Part shown: positions 1-10,942 of the stretch, in pieces
How the letters are laid out: every line of letters begins with the position of its first letter
Position numbering within the stretch: position 1 is the first letter of the stretch
Assembly (NCBI GenBank): GCA_905339345.1
Contig: CAJPFF010000099.1
Span: 1 to 40,781, forward strand
Source: Geobacteraceae bacterium
GTDB taxonomy: Bacteria > Desulfobacterota > Desulfuromonadia > Geobacterales > Geobacteraceae
DNA: 40,781 nt
Reading direction: 5' to 3'
The notes under the pieces: generated by a model
What the model was told of the DNA's origin: nothing
What the model saw: the letters and a program-made list of their open reading frames with translations, nothing else
The model's database searches: none
Position numbers and translations under genes: made by a program

Positions 1-188
1 AAGCGCTCCGAGAGGGGGGGAACCTCCTCCCGCTTGATGGCTATCTCCCCCGAGGGGCGCCGAACCGCAATGGCCATGGCCCGGGGGGCGCGCATCATGA
101 CCCCTTCGAGGACCGCCTGGCCCCCCACGTTGATCCGCTCCGCAAAAAGAAACACCTGCACCAGCATCGACCGGAACCGCTTCGTCAT
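1..188 (-). CDS. DUF1385 (YqhQ-like) membrane protein, N-terminal part
   Basis: This is the 5' end of a minus-strand gene that runs off the left edge of the window. The visible 62 codons start with ATG at 188 and read MTKRFRSMLVQVF, followed by a segment with GGQAVLEGVMMR, the N-terminal signature of DUF1385 proteins (B. subtilis YqhQ type). These are predicted polytopic membrane proteins of unknown biochemical role. The start codon overlaps the thyX stop codon in an ATGA arrangement, so translation is probably coupled. From general knowledge, DUF1385 genes often lie between rpmE and prfA/prmC, which matches the rho-rpmE context here. Only the N-terminus can be judged. Confidence 0.8.
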   Translation of the reverse strand, partial: MTKRFRSMLVQVFLFAERINVGGQAVLEGVMMRAPRAMAIAVRRPSGEIAIKREEVPPLSER

Positions 189-880
189 ACGTACATCTCC
201 TTGAATCTCTTCCTGACCTCGACGATTTTTCCGCAGGTCATGGTACCTTCGGGGCAGGGACCGGCAACGCAGCCGGGACCGGCATCCCGGAAGATGGTGG
301 GGGCAGCGTTCTGTACCAGCCGCAGCATCTCCACGGCCATGGCCCGGATCTCCCACTGGGCCCGCTCGCAGCAGCGAAGGCCGAAAAAGTGGAGAAGCTC
401 CCGGGCGTTCATGGTCATGATGATTTTCGTTTCTGCGGCGTTGGGGAGGATGTAACGGGCGTCCTCAGCCGGTATGCCGGCTTCAACGAGGGCCGCGTAG
501 GTCTCGTGGAGCGCCTTCAGCTGCGACTTAAAGCGGGCCGCAAGCTCGGGCCTCTCCGCAATGGACGGCGGAATCACGGCGGAGAACTGCGACCTATGGG
601 TCACATAGCGCTGGGACTGCTGGGAGTAGGAGGCGATCCGGTGCCGGACGAGCTGGTGGCTCGTGGCCCGGGAGATCCCCTCAATGCCGAAGGTGAAGGA
701 GGCGTGCTCCAGCACCGACTGGTGTCCCAGCGACATGATCTTGTCGAGAAACGCGGAGACGTCGGAGCGGGAAATTCTCTCCCTCAGTTCATTGATGCCG
801 ATGGGGGAGTAACAGAGCCGTGCGGCGAGGGCCACGGCCATTTCCGGATCGGGGGTGTGCTGGAGTAGGGTAACCTTCAT
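185..880 (-). CDS. thyX: flavin-dependent thymidylate synthase ThyX
   Basis: ThyX makes dTMP from dUMP using methylenetetrahydrofolate as carbon donor and FADH2/NAD(P)H as reductant; it replaces ThyA in many anaerobes. The 231-aa product has the usual family length. The diagnostic RHRxxSxxxxSxR signature is complete at residues 79-91 (RHRIASYSQQSQR), and the following Tyr is also typical. It is preceded by rpmE (106 bp gap) and overlaps the downstream DUF1385 gene by 4 bp. The start ATG at 880 opens MKVTLLQHTPDPE, the expected first strand. Assignment is firm. Confidence 0.96.
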   Translation of the reverse strand: MKVTLLQHTPDPEMAVALAARLCYSPIGINELRERISRSDVSAFLDKIMSLGHQSVLEHASFTFGIEGISRATSHQLVRHRIASYSQQSQRYVTHRSQFSAVIPPSIAERPELAARFKSQLKALHETYAALVEAGIPAEDARYILPNAAETKIIMTMNARELLHFFGLRCCERAQWEIRAMAVEMLRLVQNAAPTIFRDAGPGCVAGPCPEGTMTCGKIVEVRKRFKEMYV

Positions 881-926
881 GAAGTCCCTTCACGAGGCGA
901 TGGAGGCAACGCTTCAAGAAACAGAT

Positions 927-957
927 AAGGGGATTTCGCCATGGACAAAATCCCCTT
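927..957 (-). other. intercistronic hairpin between rpmE and thyX
   Basis: A perfect 10-bp inverted repeat, AAGGGGATTT and AAATCCCCTT, with an 11-nt loop lies between rpmE and thyX. On the minus strand only a weak T-rich run follows it, so it is not a convincing full terminator. It may lower read-through into thyX or protect the 3' end of the rho-rpmE message. Confidence 0.45.
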
Positions 958-986
958 CCACTCAAATCCGCAAGGCCGGGGGCCTG

Positions 987-1187
987 TTACTGCATGCCGT
1001 ACTTCTTCCGGAAACGCTCGACGCGGCCGGCTGTGTCCACGAGCTTCTGCTTGCCGGTGAAGAACGGATGGCAGGCAGAGCAGATTTCGGTGGAGATTTC
1101 GGTTCTGGTGGAACGGGTCTGGAAGCTGTTGCCGCAGGCGCACTTCACCGTAACCTCGTCGTACTTGGGATGAATCCCTTCTTTCAT
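987..1187 (-). CDS. rpmE: 50S ribosomal protein L31, zinc-binding type
   Basis: Ribosomal protein L31 bridges the ribosomal subunits. The 66-aa product begins MKEGIHPKY, the canonical L31 N-terminus. The zinc-binding (C+) form is indicated by four cysteines, C16 and C18 (CACG) and C36 and C39 (CSAC), followed by HPFFTGKQK. The frame can be extended 12 codons upstream, but the ATG at 1187 is chosen because AAGGAGGAC sits just ahead of it at 1192-1200 and it matches the family N-terminus. It lies 124 bp downstream of rho and is probably co-transcribed with it. Confidence 0.96.
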   Translation of the reverse strand: MKEGIHPKYDEVTVKCACGNSFQTRSTRTEISTEICSACHPFFTGKQKLVDTAGRVERFRKKYGMQ

Positions 1188-1311
1188 ATCGTCCTCCTTG
1201 GGGGTCTCGAACCCCGGTGCCATGTGATCTGTCGGAAAGTTAAAACGTTAACAAACGGTATCTTTTTTTTCAAGACTTTTTTCCAGACCCTCTCCATGGG
1301 GCCTGTGACGC

Positions 1312-2559
1312 CTACTTGCTCATGGAATCGAGGAACTCCTGGTTGCTCTTGGTCTCGGAAAGCTTGTCCTTGAGAAACTCCATGCTGTCCACCACGTTCA
1401 TGGGGTGGAGCACCTTGCGGAGGATCCAGATCCGGTTGAGGGCGCTCTTTTCCACAAGAAGCTCCTCCTTGCGGGTCCCCGACTTGTTAATGTCAATGGC
1501 CGGAAAGGTCCGTTTCTCCACAAGCTTGCGGTCCAGGTGAACTTCCATGTTGCCGGTCCCCTTGAATTCCTCGAAGATGACCTCATCCATCTTGCTCCCG
1601 GTATCCACCAGAGCCGATGCGATGATGGTGAGGGACCCACCCTCCTCGATGTTGCGGGCGGCGCCGAAAAAGCGCTTCGGCTTCTGGAGGGCGTTAGCGT
1701 CAACACCGCCGGTGAGGATCTTGCCCGACGGCGGGAGCACCGTGTTGTAGGCCCGGGCAAGGCGGGTGATGGAGTCAAGGAGGATCACCACGTCCCGCTT
1801 GTGCTCCACGAGGCGCTTCGCCTTCTCGATGACCATCTCGGCCACCTGCACGTGGCGGGTGGCGGGCTCGACGAAGGTGGAGGAAACCACCTCGCCCCGA
1901 ACCGAACGCTGCATGTCGGTGACCTCTTCGGGGCGCTCGTCGATGAGGAGGACGATCAGGTAGACCTCGGGGTGGTTCTCGGCGATGGAGTTGGCGATGT
2001 TCTGGATGAGCATCGTCTTGCCAGTGCGCGGCGGCGCCACGATGAGCCCCCGCTGCCCCTTGCCGATGGGGGAGATGAGCTCCAGAACCCGCATCGGCAT
2101 GTTGTCCGGCGCGGTTTCCAGCTTCAGTTTCTCGTCGGGGTAAAGGGGAGTCAGGTTGTCGAAGAGGATCTTGTCACGGGCCACCTCGGGGGGTTCGAAG
2201 TTGACCGTCTCCACCTTGAGAAGCGCGAAGTAGCGCTCCCCCTCCTTGGGAGGGCGGATCTGGCCGGAGACGGTGTCGCCCGTATGGAGGTTGAAGCGGC
2301 GGATCTGGGACGGGGAGACGTAGATGTCGTCGGGCCCCGGCAGGTAGTTGTAGTCGGGAGCCCGGAGGAAACCGAAACCGTCAGGAAGGCATTCGAGGAC
2401 ACCCTCGCCGAAGATCATGCCATTCTTCTCGGTCTGGGCGTTGAGGATGGCGAAGATCAGGTCCTGCTTGCGCAGGCTTGAGGCCCCCTCGATATTGAGG
2501 CCTTTGGCGATTGCCGCAAGCTCATTGATTTTCTTTCCTTTAAGCTCCTGAAGGTTCAT
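1312..2559 (-). CDS. rho: transcription termination factor Rho
   Basis: Rho is the hexameric RNA-dependent ATPase that terminates transcription at C-rich untranslated RNA. The 415-aa product has the family layout: an N-terminal helical domain ([19 protein letters not shown]), a cold-shock-like RNA-binding domain around residues 48-120 ([12 protein letters not shown]), a Walker A loop near 174-182 (VAPPRTGKT), Walker B near 257-263 (VVILLDS) and the Q-loop/secondary RNA site near 282-303 ([19 protein letters not shown]). The start at 2559 is preferred over one 8 codons upstream because AGGAG precedes it at the right distance. It is first in the operon with rpmE, behind an unusually long C-rich leader. 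Confidence 0.97.
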   Translation of the reverse strand: MNLQELKGKKINELAAIAKGLNIEGASSLRKQDLIFAILNAQTEKNGMIFGEGVLECLPDGFGFLRAPDYNYLPGPDDIYVSPSQIRRFNLHTGDTVSGQIRPPKEGERYFALLKVETVNFEPPEVARDKILFDNLTPLYPDEKLKLETAPDNMPMRVLELISPIGKGQRGLIVAPPRTGKTMLIQNIANSIAENHPEVYLIVLLIDERPEEVTDMQRSVRGEVVSSTFVEPATRHVQVAEMVIEKAKRLVEHKRDVVILLDSITRLARAYNTVLPPSGKILTGGVDANALQKPKRFFGAARNIEEGGSLTIIASALVDTGSKMDEVIFEEFKGTGNMEVHLDRKLVEKRTFPAIDINKSGTRKEELLVEKSALNRIWILRKVLHPMNVVDSMEFLKDKLSETKSNQEFLDSMSK

Positions 2560-2817
2560 CGGTTCTCCTGTGAACGTGCGCAACGGTACTGTCGCAAGAC
2601 GACGTTGGTCTGATTGTCGGAATTATCAATTGGGTGACTGAAGTGACTGAAAGGGGAAGGCGCACCCATTGGATACGTTTATATGAGCTCTCGTGTTTAT
2701 GTTGTTGAGAAGTGCGTTTGGTTTATGACGTTGGGCTGGGGTGCCTGCTCGTGTTTAGGGATGAAAGAAACGTCGGGGAAATCTTCCGTTGGACTGAACG
2801 AGGTCGTATGGATTAAT
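2560..2817 (-). promoter_or_regulatory. long C-rich, G-poor rho leader (possible rut/autoregulatory region)
   Basis: The roughly 250 nt between the predicted rho promoter and the rho start hold no plausible gene. Read on the minus strand, the leader is visibly rich in C and A and poor in G over most of its length, with runs such as CACCCCAGCCCAACG and CCTTCCCCTTTCAGTCAC. This is the composition expected of a Rho-utilisation site. Autogenous attenuation of rho in its own leader is established in E. coli; the same role here is inference. Confidence 0.45.
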
Positions 2818-2846
2818 AACTAAACCGATTTACCCCCCTTTGTCAA
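2818..2846 (-). promoter_or_regulatory. putative promoter for rho-rpmE-thyX
   Basis: A perfect -35 hexamer TTGACA (2846 down to 2841, minus strand) is followed after 17 nt by TTAGTT, a poor -10. The AT-rich stretch just downstream (TTAGTTATTAAT) may supply the real -10. This would start the long rho leader near 2811. Confidence 0.4.
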
Positions 2847-2916
2847 CAGGATTTATTGAACCGCTTGACTTGGGGAATACTTGCGGACGAAGCCAAGTCT
2901 TGCCACCAATTGACTA

Positions 2917-2945
2917 TTGACGCGCCACACGCAAGACCTTATAGT
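2917..2945 (+). promoter_or_regulatory. sigma-70 type promoter for the HyfB-like gene
   Basis: TTGACG (2917-2922), a 17-nt spacer and TATAGT (2940-2945) form a near-consensus promoter pointing at the gene starting at 3027, giving a leader of about 75 nt. A 7-bp inverted repeat, GACTTGG (2867-2873) and CCAAGTC (2893-2899), lies just upstream and could be an operator. Confidence 0.6.
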
Positions 2946-3026
2946 CCGCACAGGTGCCATTCGTGTCTGTCGCCACCGGGGCGACCTGGGGCGCCATTAC
3001 GCTGCCGCGCTCCCGGAGACCACCCT

Positions 3027-5033
3027 ATGGATGCATCATCGGCAGGGCTCGACAATCCTGTCAGTTTTGTCATAGTCGGCGCACTCCTCATCGGCGCTTC
3101 GGGCATTCCGGGCCTTTTCCTGCCGAAAGGGACTGCCTGGGGGCAAAAATGCGCCACCCTCGCCGTCGTCCTCGGCTCGCTCCTAGGGCTCACCGGTGCC
3201 CTGGCGACGCTCCTCGCCGAACGGACCGTCATCTACACCCTCGCCAGCACCCTCCCCTTCGGACACCTTGAGGCCGGCATCGACCCTCTCTCCGCCTTCT
3301 TCCTCCTCCCTGTCTTCATCGTTACCTCCTGCTGCGCTGTGTACGGTATGGGCTACTGGCCAGCCGGCAAGCACCCCCGCACGGCACCGCGGCTAACCTT
3401 TTTCTTCGGCATCCTTGCCGCCTCTCTGACCCTCGTCCCCCTGGCAAGGAATGGCGTACTTTTTCTCATCTGCTGGGAGTTGATGGCCCTCTCCGCCTTC
3501 TTCGCCCTTGCCACCGAGGACTTTGACCAGGAGGTGCGTGACGCCTCGCTGATCTATCTCGTGGCGACCCATGCCGGCACCCTTGCGCTCTTCGCCTGCT
3601 TCTCGCTGCTGGGGACCTCCGGTTCCTTCGCCTTCCCCGCCGCCGCGTCGCTGGACGGACCGGGCCTTTTGGGGGCGGCGATTTTCGGGACTGCCCTCAT
3701 CGGCTTCGGCCTCAAGGCGGGAATCATGCCGCTCCACATCTGGCTCCCGGGGGCCCACGCCAGCGCGCCGAGCCACGTGTCGGCCCTCATGTCAGGAGTC
3801 CTCATCAAGATGGGAATCTACGGTCTTGTCCGCATCCTTTCCTTCTTCGGGGCGGTCCCGGTCTGGTGGGGGATGGTGCTTCTTGCGGTTGGAATCGTGT
3901 CGGGGGTCCTCGGGGTCGCCTTCGCCGTGGGCCAGCACGACCTGAAGCGGCTTCTTGCCTACCACAGCATCGAGAACATCGGCATCATCGTCATGGGCCT
4001 CGGGGTGGCACTCATCGGCAAGGCAACGGGGCTGCCGGCGCTGGTCGTCCTCGGGCTTGGGGGGGCGCTCCTCCATGTGCTGAACCATGCCCTCTTCAAA
4101 TCTCTCCTCTTCCTCGGGGCCGGCGCGGTTATTCACGGTGCCGGGACCCGGGAGATCGACCGCCTCGGGGGGCTCGGCCGGCGGATGCCCTGGACCGCGG
4201 CCCTCTTTCTCACCGGAGCCGTGGCCATCTGCGGGCTTCCCCCCTTGAACGGCTTCGTGAGCGAACTCCTCGTCTATCTGGGCTTCTTCTCCGGCCTTGT
4301 GCAGGGGAGCGGCGCGGCAGTTCCCCTGCTGGGGCTGGCGGCGCCGGCCCTGGCCATGGTGGGGGGAATGGCGGTCCTCTGTTTCGTGAAGGTCTTCGGT
4401 ACGGTATTTCTGGGGCTCCCCCGGTCGGCCGAGGCGGGCGGGTGCCACGAACCGGGCTGGACCATGCGGGGCCCCATGGTGCTTCTGGCCGTACTCTGTT
4501 CCGCTATCGGCCTTGCCCCCGTGGTGCTCCCGCGCCTCCTGGAGCCTGCCCTCTTCGCCTGGAGCCCGCAGCTTCCCTTCGCCGGGGTTCGGCTCGCTGA
4601 GGCGGCCCCCCTCGGCTGGGTCACACTGGCTGGATTCGTTCTGCTCCTGGCCATCCTCGGACTCAGCGCCTGGCTCTGGAAACGGGTCCTGGCCTCCCCG
4701 CGGGGAACGGCCGGCACCTGGGACTGCGGCTTTGCCCGCCCCACGACCCGGATGCAGTACACCGCTTCCTCCTTTGCGGAGATGTTCGTGAAGCTCTTCG
4801 CTGCCGTGCTCCGTCCCCGAGTCCACCCGCCGGAGGTGCGGGACACCTTCCCCGACAAAAGCACCTTCTCGAGCCACGTCCCCGAAGCGGTGCTGGACCT
4901 GGTCGTGACACCGCTCCTTGCCGCCACGGACCGGCGGTTCTCCCTGGCCCGCAAGCTCCAGCACGGCCAGCTTCACCTCTATATCCTCTATATTTTCGTG
5001 ACGCTGGCGGTGCTGCTGGCGTGGACCTACTAG
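3027..5033 (+). CDS. HyfB/NuoL-like proton-translocating membrane subunit (hydrogenase-4 component B type)
   Basis: The 668-aa polytopic membrane protein belongs to the antiporter-like proton-channel family shared by complex I (NuoL/M/N), Mrp antiporters and membrane hydrogenases. Conserved channel residues are visible: Glu151 in ICWELMAL, Lys230 and His237 in GLKAGIMPLHIWLP, and His250 and Lys261 in SAPSHVSALMSGVLIKMG. The C-terminal soluble segment and last helix (HLYILYIFVTLAVLLAWTY) are of the HyfB type. The start at 3027 follows GGAG at a normal distance; the upstream in-frame extension lacks membrane character. No HyfC/E/F/G/I partner lies beside it: the neighbours are rho (divergent) and an IclR regulator. 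It may act with a complex encoded elsewhere. Confidence 0.88.
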   Translation: MDASSAGLDNPVSFVIVGALLIGASGIPGLFLPKGTAWGQKCATLAVVLGSLLGLTGALATLLAERTVIYTLASTLPFGHLEAGIDPLSAFFLLPVFIVTSCCAVYGMGYWPAGKHPRTAPRLTFFFGILAASLTLVPLARNGVLFLICWELMALSAFFALATEDFDQEVRDASLIYLVATHAGTLALFACFSLLGTSGSFAFPAAASLDGPGLLGAAIFGTALIGFGLKAGIMPLHIWLPGAHASAPSHVSALMSGVLIKMGIYGLVRILSFFGAVPVWWGMVLLAVGIVSGVLGVAFAVGQHDLKRLLAYHSIENIGIIVMGLGVALIGKATGLPALVVLGLGGALLHVLNHALFKSLLFLGAGAVIHGAGTREIDRLGGLGRRMPWTAALFLTGAVAICGLPPLNGFVSELLVYLGFFSGLVQGSGAAVPLLGLAAPALAMVGGMAVLCFVKVFGTVFLGLPRSAEAGGCHEPGWTMRGPMVLLAVLCSAIGLAPVVLPRLLEPALFAWSPQLPFAGVRLAEAAPLGWVTLAGFVLLLAILGLSAWLWKRVLASPRGTAGTWDCGFARPTTRMQYTASSFAEMFVKLFAAVLRPRVHPPEVRDTFPDKSTFSSHVPEAVLDLVVTPLLAATDRRFSLARKLQHGQLHLYILYIFVTLAVLLAWTY

Positions 5034-5226
5034 GGACTCTCCGTAATCGCCATGCAGATGCCGGCCGTTGGCTCTCAAGATTCCGCGGGAGCCTGCATCC
5101 TGGCGTCGTTTTCGTTTCTCCTGATACTAAAATAGACAAAAAGAGCTTTAATCTCTCCTCCTGCGACTTCGATTTGTGATATAAAGAAAGGGTTTGTTTT
5201 TTCACTCCACCCGACAGAGGCTAAAC

Positions 5227-6024
5227 GTGCAGAAAAAAGACAAATCAGACTACATGATCCTCGCAGTCTCCCACGCCCTGGACCTTCTTGAGCAGTTCCA
5301 CGGAGAAGGGGTAACCGAACTCGGCGTAACGGAACTCGCCAAGCGGCTCAAACTTCACAAAAACAATGTCTTCCGGCTCCTGGCCACCCTTGAGGCCCGG
5401 GGCTACGTGGAACAGAACCGGGTAACCGGCAACTACCGGCTCGGGCTCAAGACCCTTGAGATCCGCCAGACCATGATCCGCCAGATGGCGCTCCTCCCCT
5501 ACGCCAAACCGGTTCTGGAAGAGCTGGTCAGGGAGTGTGACGAGACCGCTTACGTGTCGATCCTCAAGGAAAACCTGAGCGTCTATCTTTATGGCGTCGA
5601 GAGCCGCGCCACGGTCCGCGTCATCTCCCGGCTCGGCTCCCGGCTCCCCGCCTACTGCACCGCAGCCGGAAAGGTAATGCTCGCCTCCCTCACCGAGCCG
5701 GAGCTTGAGCGCTACCTGGGGCGCATGGAGCTCGCCCCCTACACCCCCAACACCATCATCGACCGCAGCCGGCTCCGGGAACATCTGGCGGAGATCGCAG
5801 CCGCCGGCTACGCCATTGACAACGAGGAACTGGAGATTGGCGTCCGGGGGGTGGCTGCCCCCATCCACGACTACCGGGCTGTGGTGGTCGGCGCGGTCAT
5901 CATCTCCGGGCCGACCATGCGGTTCACCGACGAAAGGATCGCCACGGAGCTGGTACCCATGGCCCAGAAGGCCGCGGAAGCCATCTCGGTGAAACTTGGC
6001 TACGCCGGGGCCACGGCCGAGTAG
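5227..6024 (+). CDS. IclR family transcriptional regulator
   Basis: The 265-aa product has the classic IclR layout. An N-terminal winged helix-turn-helix (VTELAKRLKLHKNNVFRLL, then ARGYVEQ) is followed by the effector-binding domain, with AYCTAAGKVMLASL and the C-terminal IDNEELEIGVRGVAAPI typical of the family. IclR proteins usually control catabolism of acetate, aromatic or other organic acids; the effector cannot be read from sequence. A GTG start at 5227 is chosen because AGAGG (5216-5220) precedes it by 6 nt; a TTG 33 nt upstream has no such site. It lies 193 bp downstream of the HyfB-like gene on the same strand, so it could be a local regulator or independent. Confidence 0.9.
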   Translation: MQKKDKSDYMILAVSHALDLLEQFHGEGVTELGVTELAKRLKLHKNNVFRLLATLEARGYVEQNRVTGNYRLGLKTLEIRQTMIRQMALLPYAKPVLEELVRECDETAYVSILKENLSVYLYGVESRATVRVISRLGSRLPAYCTAAGKVMLASLTEPELERYLGRMELAPYTPNTIIDRSRLREHLAEIAAAGYAIDNEELEIGVRGVAAPIHDYRAVVVGAVIISGPTMRFTDERIATELVPMAQKAAEAISVKLGYAGATAE

Positions 6025-6184
6025 TTTTCCCCCTGGGAGACGCTCTATGGTCAAGGCACTCTTCGTTAGGCGCCGCCAGGGGCACCGGACCATCCCCGGC
6101 TGCCCGCCCCACCCCCTCACCATCCTCGAGGGCTTGCGCGGCTCTTCTGGAGGCTGAAAGAGTAAGCCCCTCCACCTCCGGCAC

Positions 6185-6215
6185 AAAAAAACGCGACGGG
6201 TAATCCCGCCGCGTT
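6185..6215 (-). terminator. rho-independent terminator of the plsC-ftsK operon
   Basis: AACGCGACGGG (6190-6200), loop TAAT and CCCGCCGCGTT (6205-6215) form an 11-bp hairpin with one central mismatch. On the minus strand it is followed by TTTTTTGTG, a good U tract, directly after the stop of the gene at 6247. T-rich sequence on the plus side may let it also end the IclR transcript. Confidence 0.8.
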
Positions 6216-6246
6216 CAATTTCGCTTCTTTTCCAGCTTGTTTCGCC

Positions 6247-6555
6247 CTACTCCTCCCGCCCCTTCCCCACCTTTCTCTTCACCACCAACTGTGCCGCCAT
6301 ATCCACCATCACGATGGCAGTCACCGCCATAAGCATGATGCCATTGTGCCGAAAATAGCCAAGGCAGTTGAAGAACATGTAGAGGGCCACCACCCCGCCG
6401 AGCATGGTCCGCATCCCACGCACCGACAGATCCGCCGTCTCCGGATCGGGGGTGAAACGGCGCATGAGCGCCGGCGCCACGTGGTAGCCGATGGCGGCAT
6501 CAGCGAGGATAATGACGATGTTGACGATGAAGAGGGGAAGAAGGTAGTGGTCCAT
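6247..6555 (-). CDS. small membrane protein of unknown function
   Basis: I do not recognise the family. The 102-aa product has three hydrophobic segments, roughly residues 5-25 (LPLFIVNIVIILADAAIGY), 47-68 (MRTMLGGVVALYMFFNCLGYF) and 71-91 (NGIMLMAVTAIVMVDMAAQLV), and a basic, charged C-terminus (KRKVGKGREE), so it is an integral inner-membrane protein. It begins 5 bp after the ftsK stop codon and is the last gene before a terminator, so it is co-transcribed with ftsK and rnj. A link to division or envelope work is suggested only by position. Confidence 0.75.
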   Translation of the reverse strand: MDHYLLPLFIVNIVIILADAAIGYHVAPALMRRFTPDPETADLSVRGMRTMLGGVVALYMFFNCLGYFRHNGIMLMAVTAIVMVDMAAQLVVKRKVGKGREE

Positions 6556-6560
6556 GGCGG

Positions 6561-8840
<2,280 letters not shown>

Positions 8841-8842
8841 TC

Positions 8843-10519
8843 CTACATTTCCAGAATCAGCGGCAGGATCACCGGCCGCCGCTCGATCGTTTTATTGAAG
8901 AACCGCCTCAGAATGCGCCGCACTTCCTGCTTCACCTCGCCCCAGTCCCCCAGGGTTTCGGCGTTCATCCCGGCCAGAAGGTCCTGGACGATCTTTCTGG
9001 TCTCGTCCAGGTACTCCTGGCTCTCGTCCTCGAAGACGAAGCCGCGGGAAACGATGTCGGGGCCGTAGAGAAGCTCCCCCGTCTGCTGGTTGATGACGAT
9101 GATGACCACCACCATCCCGTCCTCGGAGAGATGCTTGCGGTCCTTGAGGACCACCTCCCCCACGTCGCCGACCCCCTTGCCGTCGATGAAGACCCGGCCG
9201 CTCTCGACGCTGCCCGCCACCTCGCCCCGGCCGTCGGCAAAACGGATCACTGTGCCGTTTTCCACGACCATGCAGTGTTCCTCCGGGACCCCCACCCGCT
9301 GGGCCAGCCGCGCATGCTTCACCAGGTGCCGGTACTCACCGTGGACCGGCACGAAGAATTTCGGCCGCACCAGGTTGAGCATCAACTTCAGCTCCTCCTG
9401 GGAGGCGTGGCCCGACACGTGGACCTCCGACACCTTTTCGTGGATGACCTCGGCCCCCCGGCGGTAGAGGTGGTTGATGAGGTCCGAGATGGTTTTTTCG
9501 TTCCCGGGGATGAAGCGGGAGGAAAGGATCACCGTGTCCCCCGCCTCAAGCTTGATCTGCTTGTGGTCGTCCATGGCGATGCGGGTCAGGGCGCTCATGG
9601 GCTCCCCCTGGGAGCCGGTCGTGATCATGCAGACCTCCTCCTTGGGAAGGCGCGGCATCTCCCGAAGATCGGTAAGGACCCCGTCGGGAATCTGCAGGTA
9701 CCCCAGCTGCCGGGCGATGGCCACGTTGGCCACCATGGAGCGGCCGTTCAGGAGCACCTTCCGGCCGCAACGGGCCGCGGCGTCCACCGCCTGCTGCACC
9801 CGGTGGACGTTGCTGGAGAAGGCGGCCACGATGATCCGCCCCGGACAGCGGGGAAAGATCTCGTCAAAGGCCTCCCCAACCAGCCGTTCCGACAGGGTGT
9901 ACCCCTCCCGCTCCACGTTGGTGGAGTCGGAGAGAAGCGCCAGAACCCCCTCGGAGCCATAGCGGGCAAAGGTCGCCAAGTCTGTCAGCTCACCGTCCAC
10001 GGGAGTCTGGTCGATCTTGAAATCCCCCGTGTGGATCACCACCCCCTCGGGGGTACGGATCGCCAGGGCGCAGCCGTCGACGATGGAGTGGGAGACGCGG
10101 ATGAACTCCACCTTGAAGGGGCCGACCGTCACCGACTCCCGAGGCTTCACCACGTTCAGCTCCACGGAGCCGTCGAGATCGAACTCCTTCAGCTTCTCCC
10201 GGACGAAGCCGAGGGTCAGGGCCGTGCCGAAGAGGGGGACCGGGAGTTCCGGGAGTACGAAGGGAAGGGCGCCGATGTGGTCCTCGTGGCCGTGGGTGAG
10301 AAAAATCCCCCGCACCCGGTCGGCCCTCTCCCGCAGGTAGGAGATATCGGGGATGACGATGTCGATGCCGAGCATGTGGGGCTCGGGGAACATGAGGCCA
10401 CAGTCGACCACGATGATGTCATCGCCGTGTTCGTAGACCATCATGTTGAGCCCGATCTCCCCCAGTCCCCCGAGAGGAATGACGCGCAGGCCGCGTGGCT
10501 GGTTCTGGTCTGTATCCAT
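8843..10519 (-). CDS. rnj: ribonuclease J
   Basis: RNase J is a metallo-beta-lactamase/beta-CASP ribonuclease with 5'-3' exonuclease and endonuclease activity, used in mRNA turnover and rRNA maturation. The 558-aa protein is of normal length. The zinc-binding HGHEDH motif is at residues 76-81 ([14 protein letters not shown]), with later metal ligands in VSHSIVDG and IHTGDFKID, and beta-CASP motifs including [10 protein letters not shown] and PVHGEYRHL. The start at 10519 follows an AAGGGA site. It is packed between a membrane-anchored protein gene (6 bp gap) and ftsK (2 bp gap). Confidence 0.96.
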   Translation of the reverse strand: MDTDQNQPRGLRVIPLGGLGEIGLNMMVYEHGDDIIVVDCGLMFPEPHMLGIDIVIPDISYLRERADRVRGIFLTHGHEDHIGALPFVLPELPVPLFGTALTLGFVREKLKEFDLDGSVELNVVKPRESVTVGPFKVEFIRVSHSIVDGCALAIRTPEGVVIHTGDFKIDQTPVDGELTDLATFARYGSEGVLALLSDSTNVEREGYTLSERLVGEAFDEIFPRCPGRIIVAAFSSNVHRVQQAVDAAARCGRKVLLNGRSMVANVAIARQLGYLQIPDGVLTDLREMPRLPKEEVCMITTGSQGEPMSALTRIAMDDHKQIKLEAGDTVILSSRFIPGNEKTISDLINHLYRRGAEVIHEKVSEVHVSGHASQEELKLMLNLVRPKFFVPVHGEYRHLVKHARLAQRVGVPEEHCMVVENGTVIRFADGRGEVAGSVESGRVFIDGKGVGDVGEVVLKDRKHLSEDGMVVVIIVINQQTGELLYGPDIVSRGFVFEDESQEYLDETRKIVQDLLAGMNAETLGDWGEVKQEVRRILRRFFNKTIERRPVILPLILEM

Positions 10520-10525
10520 GGTCCC

Positions 10526-10942
10526 TTACCTCGGCGCGGGCGGGGCGTATCCCTGCCGCCTGAGAATATCCGCAATCTTCCGATCGCACCCCTCGATCCA
10601 CTCCTGGCCCGGCTGCACGAGCCACCGGGCCGCATAGAAGGAGCTCCGCAGCGCCCGGTAGGCAATGAGGGCACGATCCAGGTCGCCGAGGCGCTCGAAC
10701 TCACCCCCCATCTCCCAGAGGCGTCGGGCCGAAGCATCCACCAGAGAACTCCCCGGGGTGTACATGTGGATGGCCGCCTCGTACCCGGCGATGGCCGCCA
10801 TGGAATCCCGCGCCGCCAGGGCCGCCTCTCCCCGGTGGAACTGGGTCCGCTGCCGCCACCAGGTGTTTCCCCCGATGAGGACAAGGGCAATTATGGCGAT
10901 CACCGTCACGTTGGCAATAATGTTCTTGGTCCGTTCGATCAC
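10526..10942 (-). CDS. membrane-anchored repeat-like protein, function unknown
   Basis: The 138-aa product begins VIERTKNIIANVT and has one N-terminal membrane helix (about residues 8-27), followed by a soluble part with helix pairs that look like degenerate tetratricopeptide repeats (HRGEAALAARDSMAAIAGYE and FERLGDLDRALIAYRALRSS). It is therefore probably an anchored protein-interaction module. The GTG start at 10942 overlaps the stop of the upstream small gene (GTGA), arguing for translational coupling; the longer in-frame extension upstream belongs to that gene in another frame. No specific function can be given. Confidence 0.75.
   Translation of the reverse strand: MIERTKNIIANVTVIAIIALVLIGGNTWWRQRTQFHRGEAALAARDSMAAIAGYEAAIHMYTPGSSLVDASARRLWEMGGEFERLGDLDRALIAYRALRSSFYAARWLVQPGQEWIEGCDRKIADILRRQGYAPPAPR

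Noticed and set aside
1201-1215. tRNA-like T-arm (GGGGTTCGAGACCCC on the minus strand) before rpmE
   Set aside because: No acceptor stem, D arm or anticodon arm can be drawn around it, and the rpmE ribosome site follows directly.
3792-5078. 428-codon minus-strand open frame opposite the HyfB-like gene
   Set aside because: Low-complexity Glu/Gly/Pro/His-rich translation with no domain; the plus strand encodes a clear membrane channel.
6047-6157. 36-codon plus-strand frame after the IclR gene, with a GGGAGA ahead of its ATG
   Set aside because: The Pro/Arg/Gly-rich product has no recognisable feature and the frame is short enough to occur by chance.
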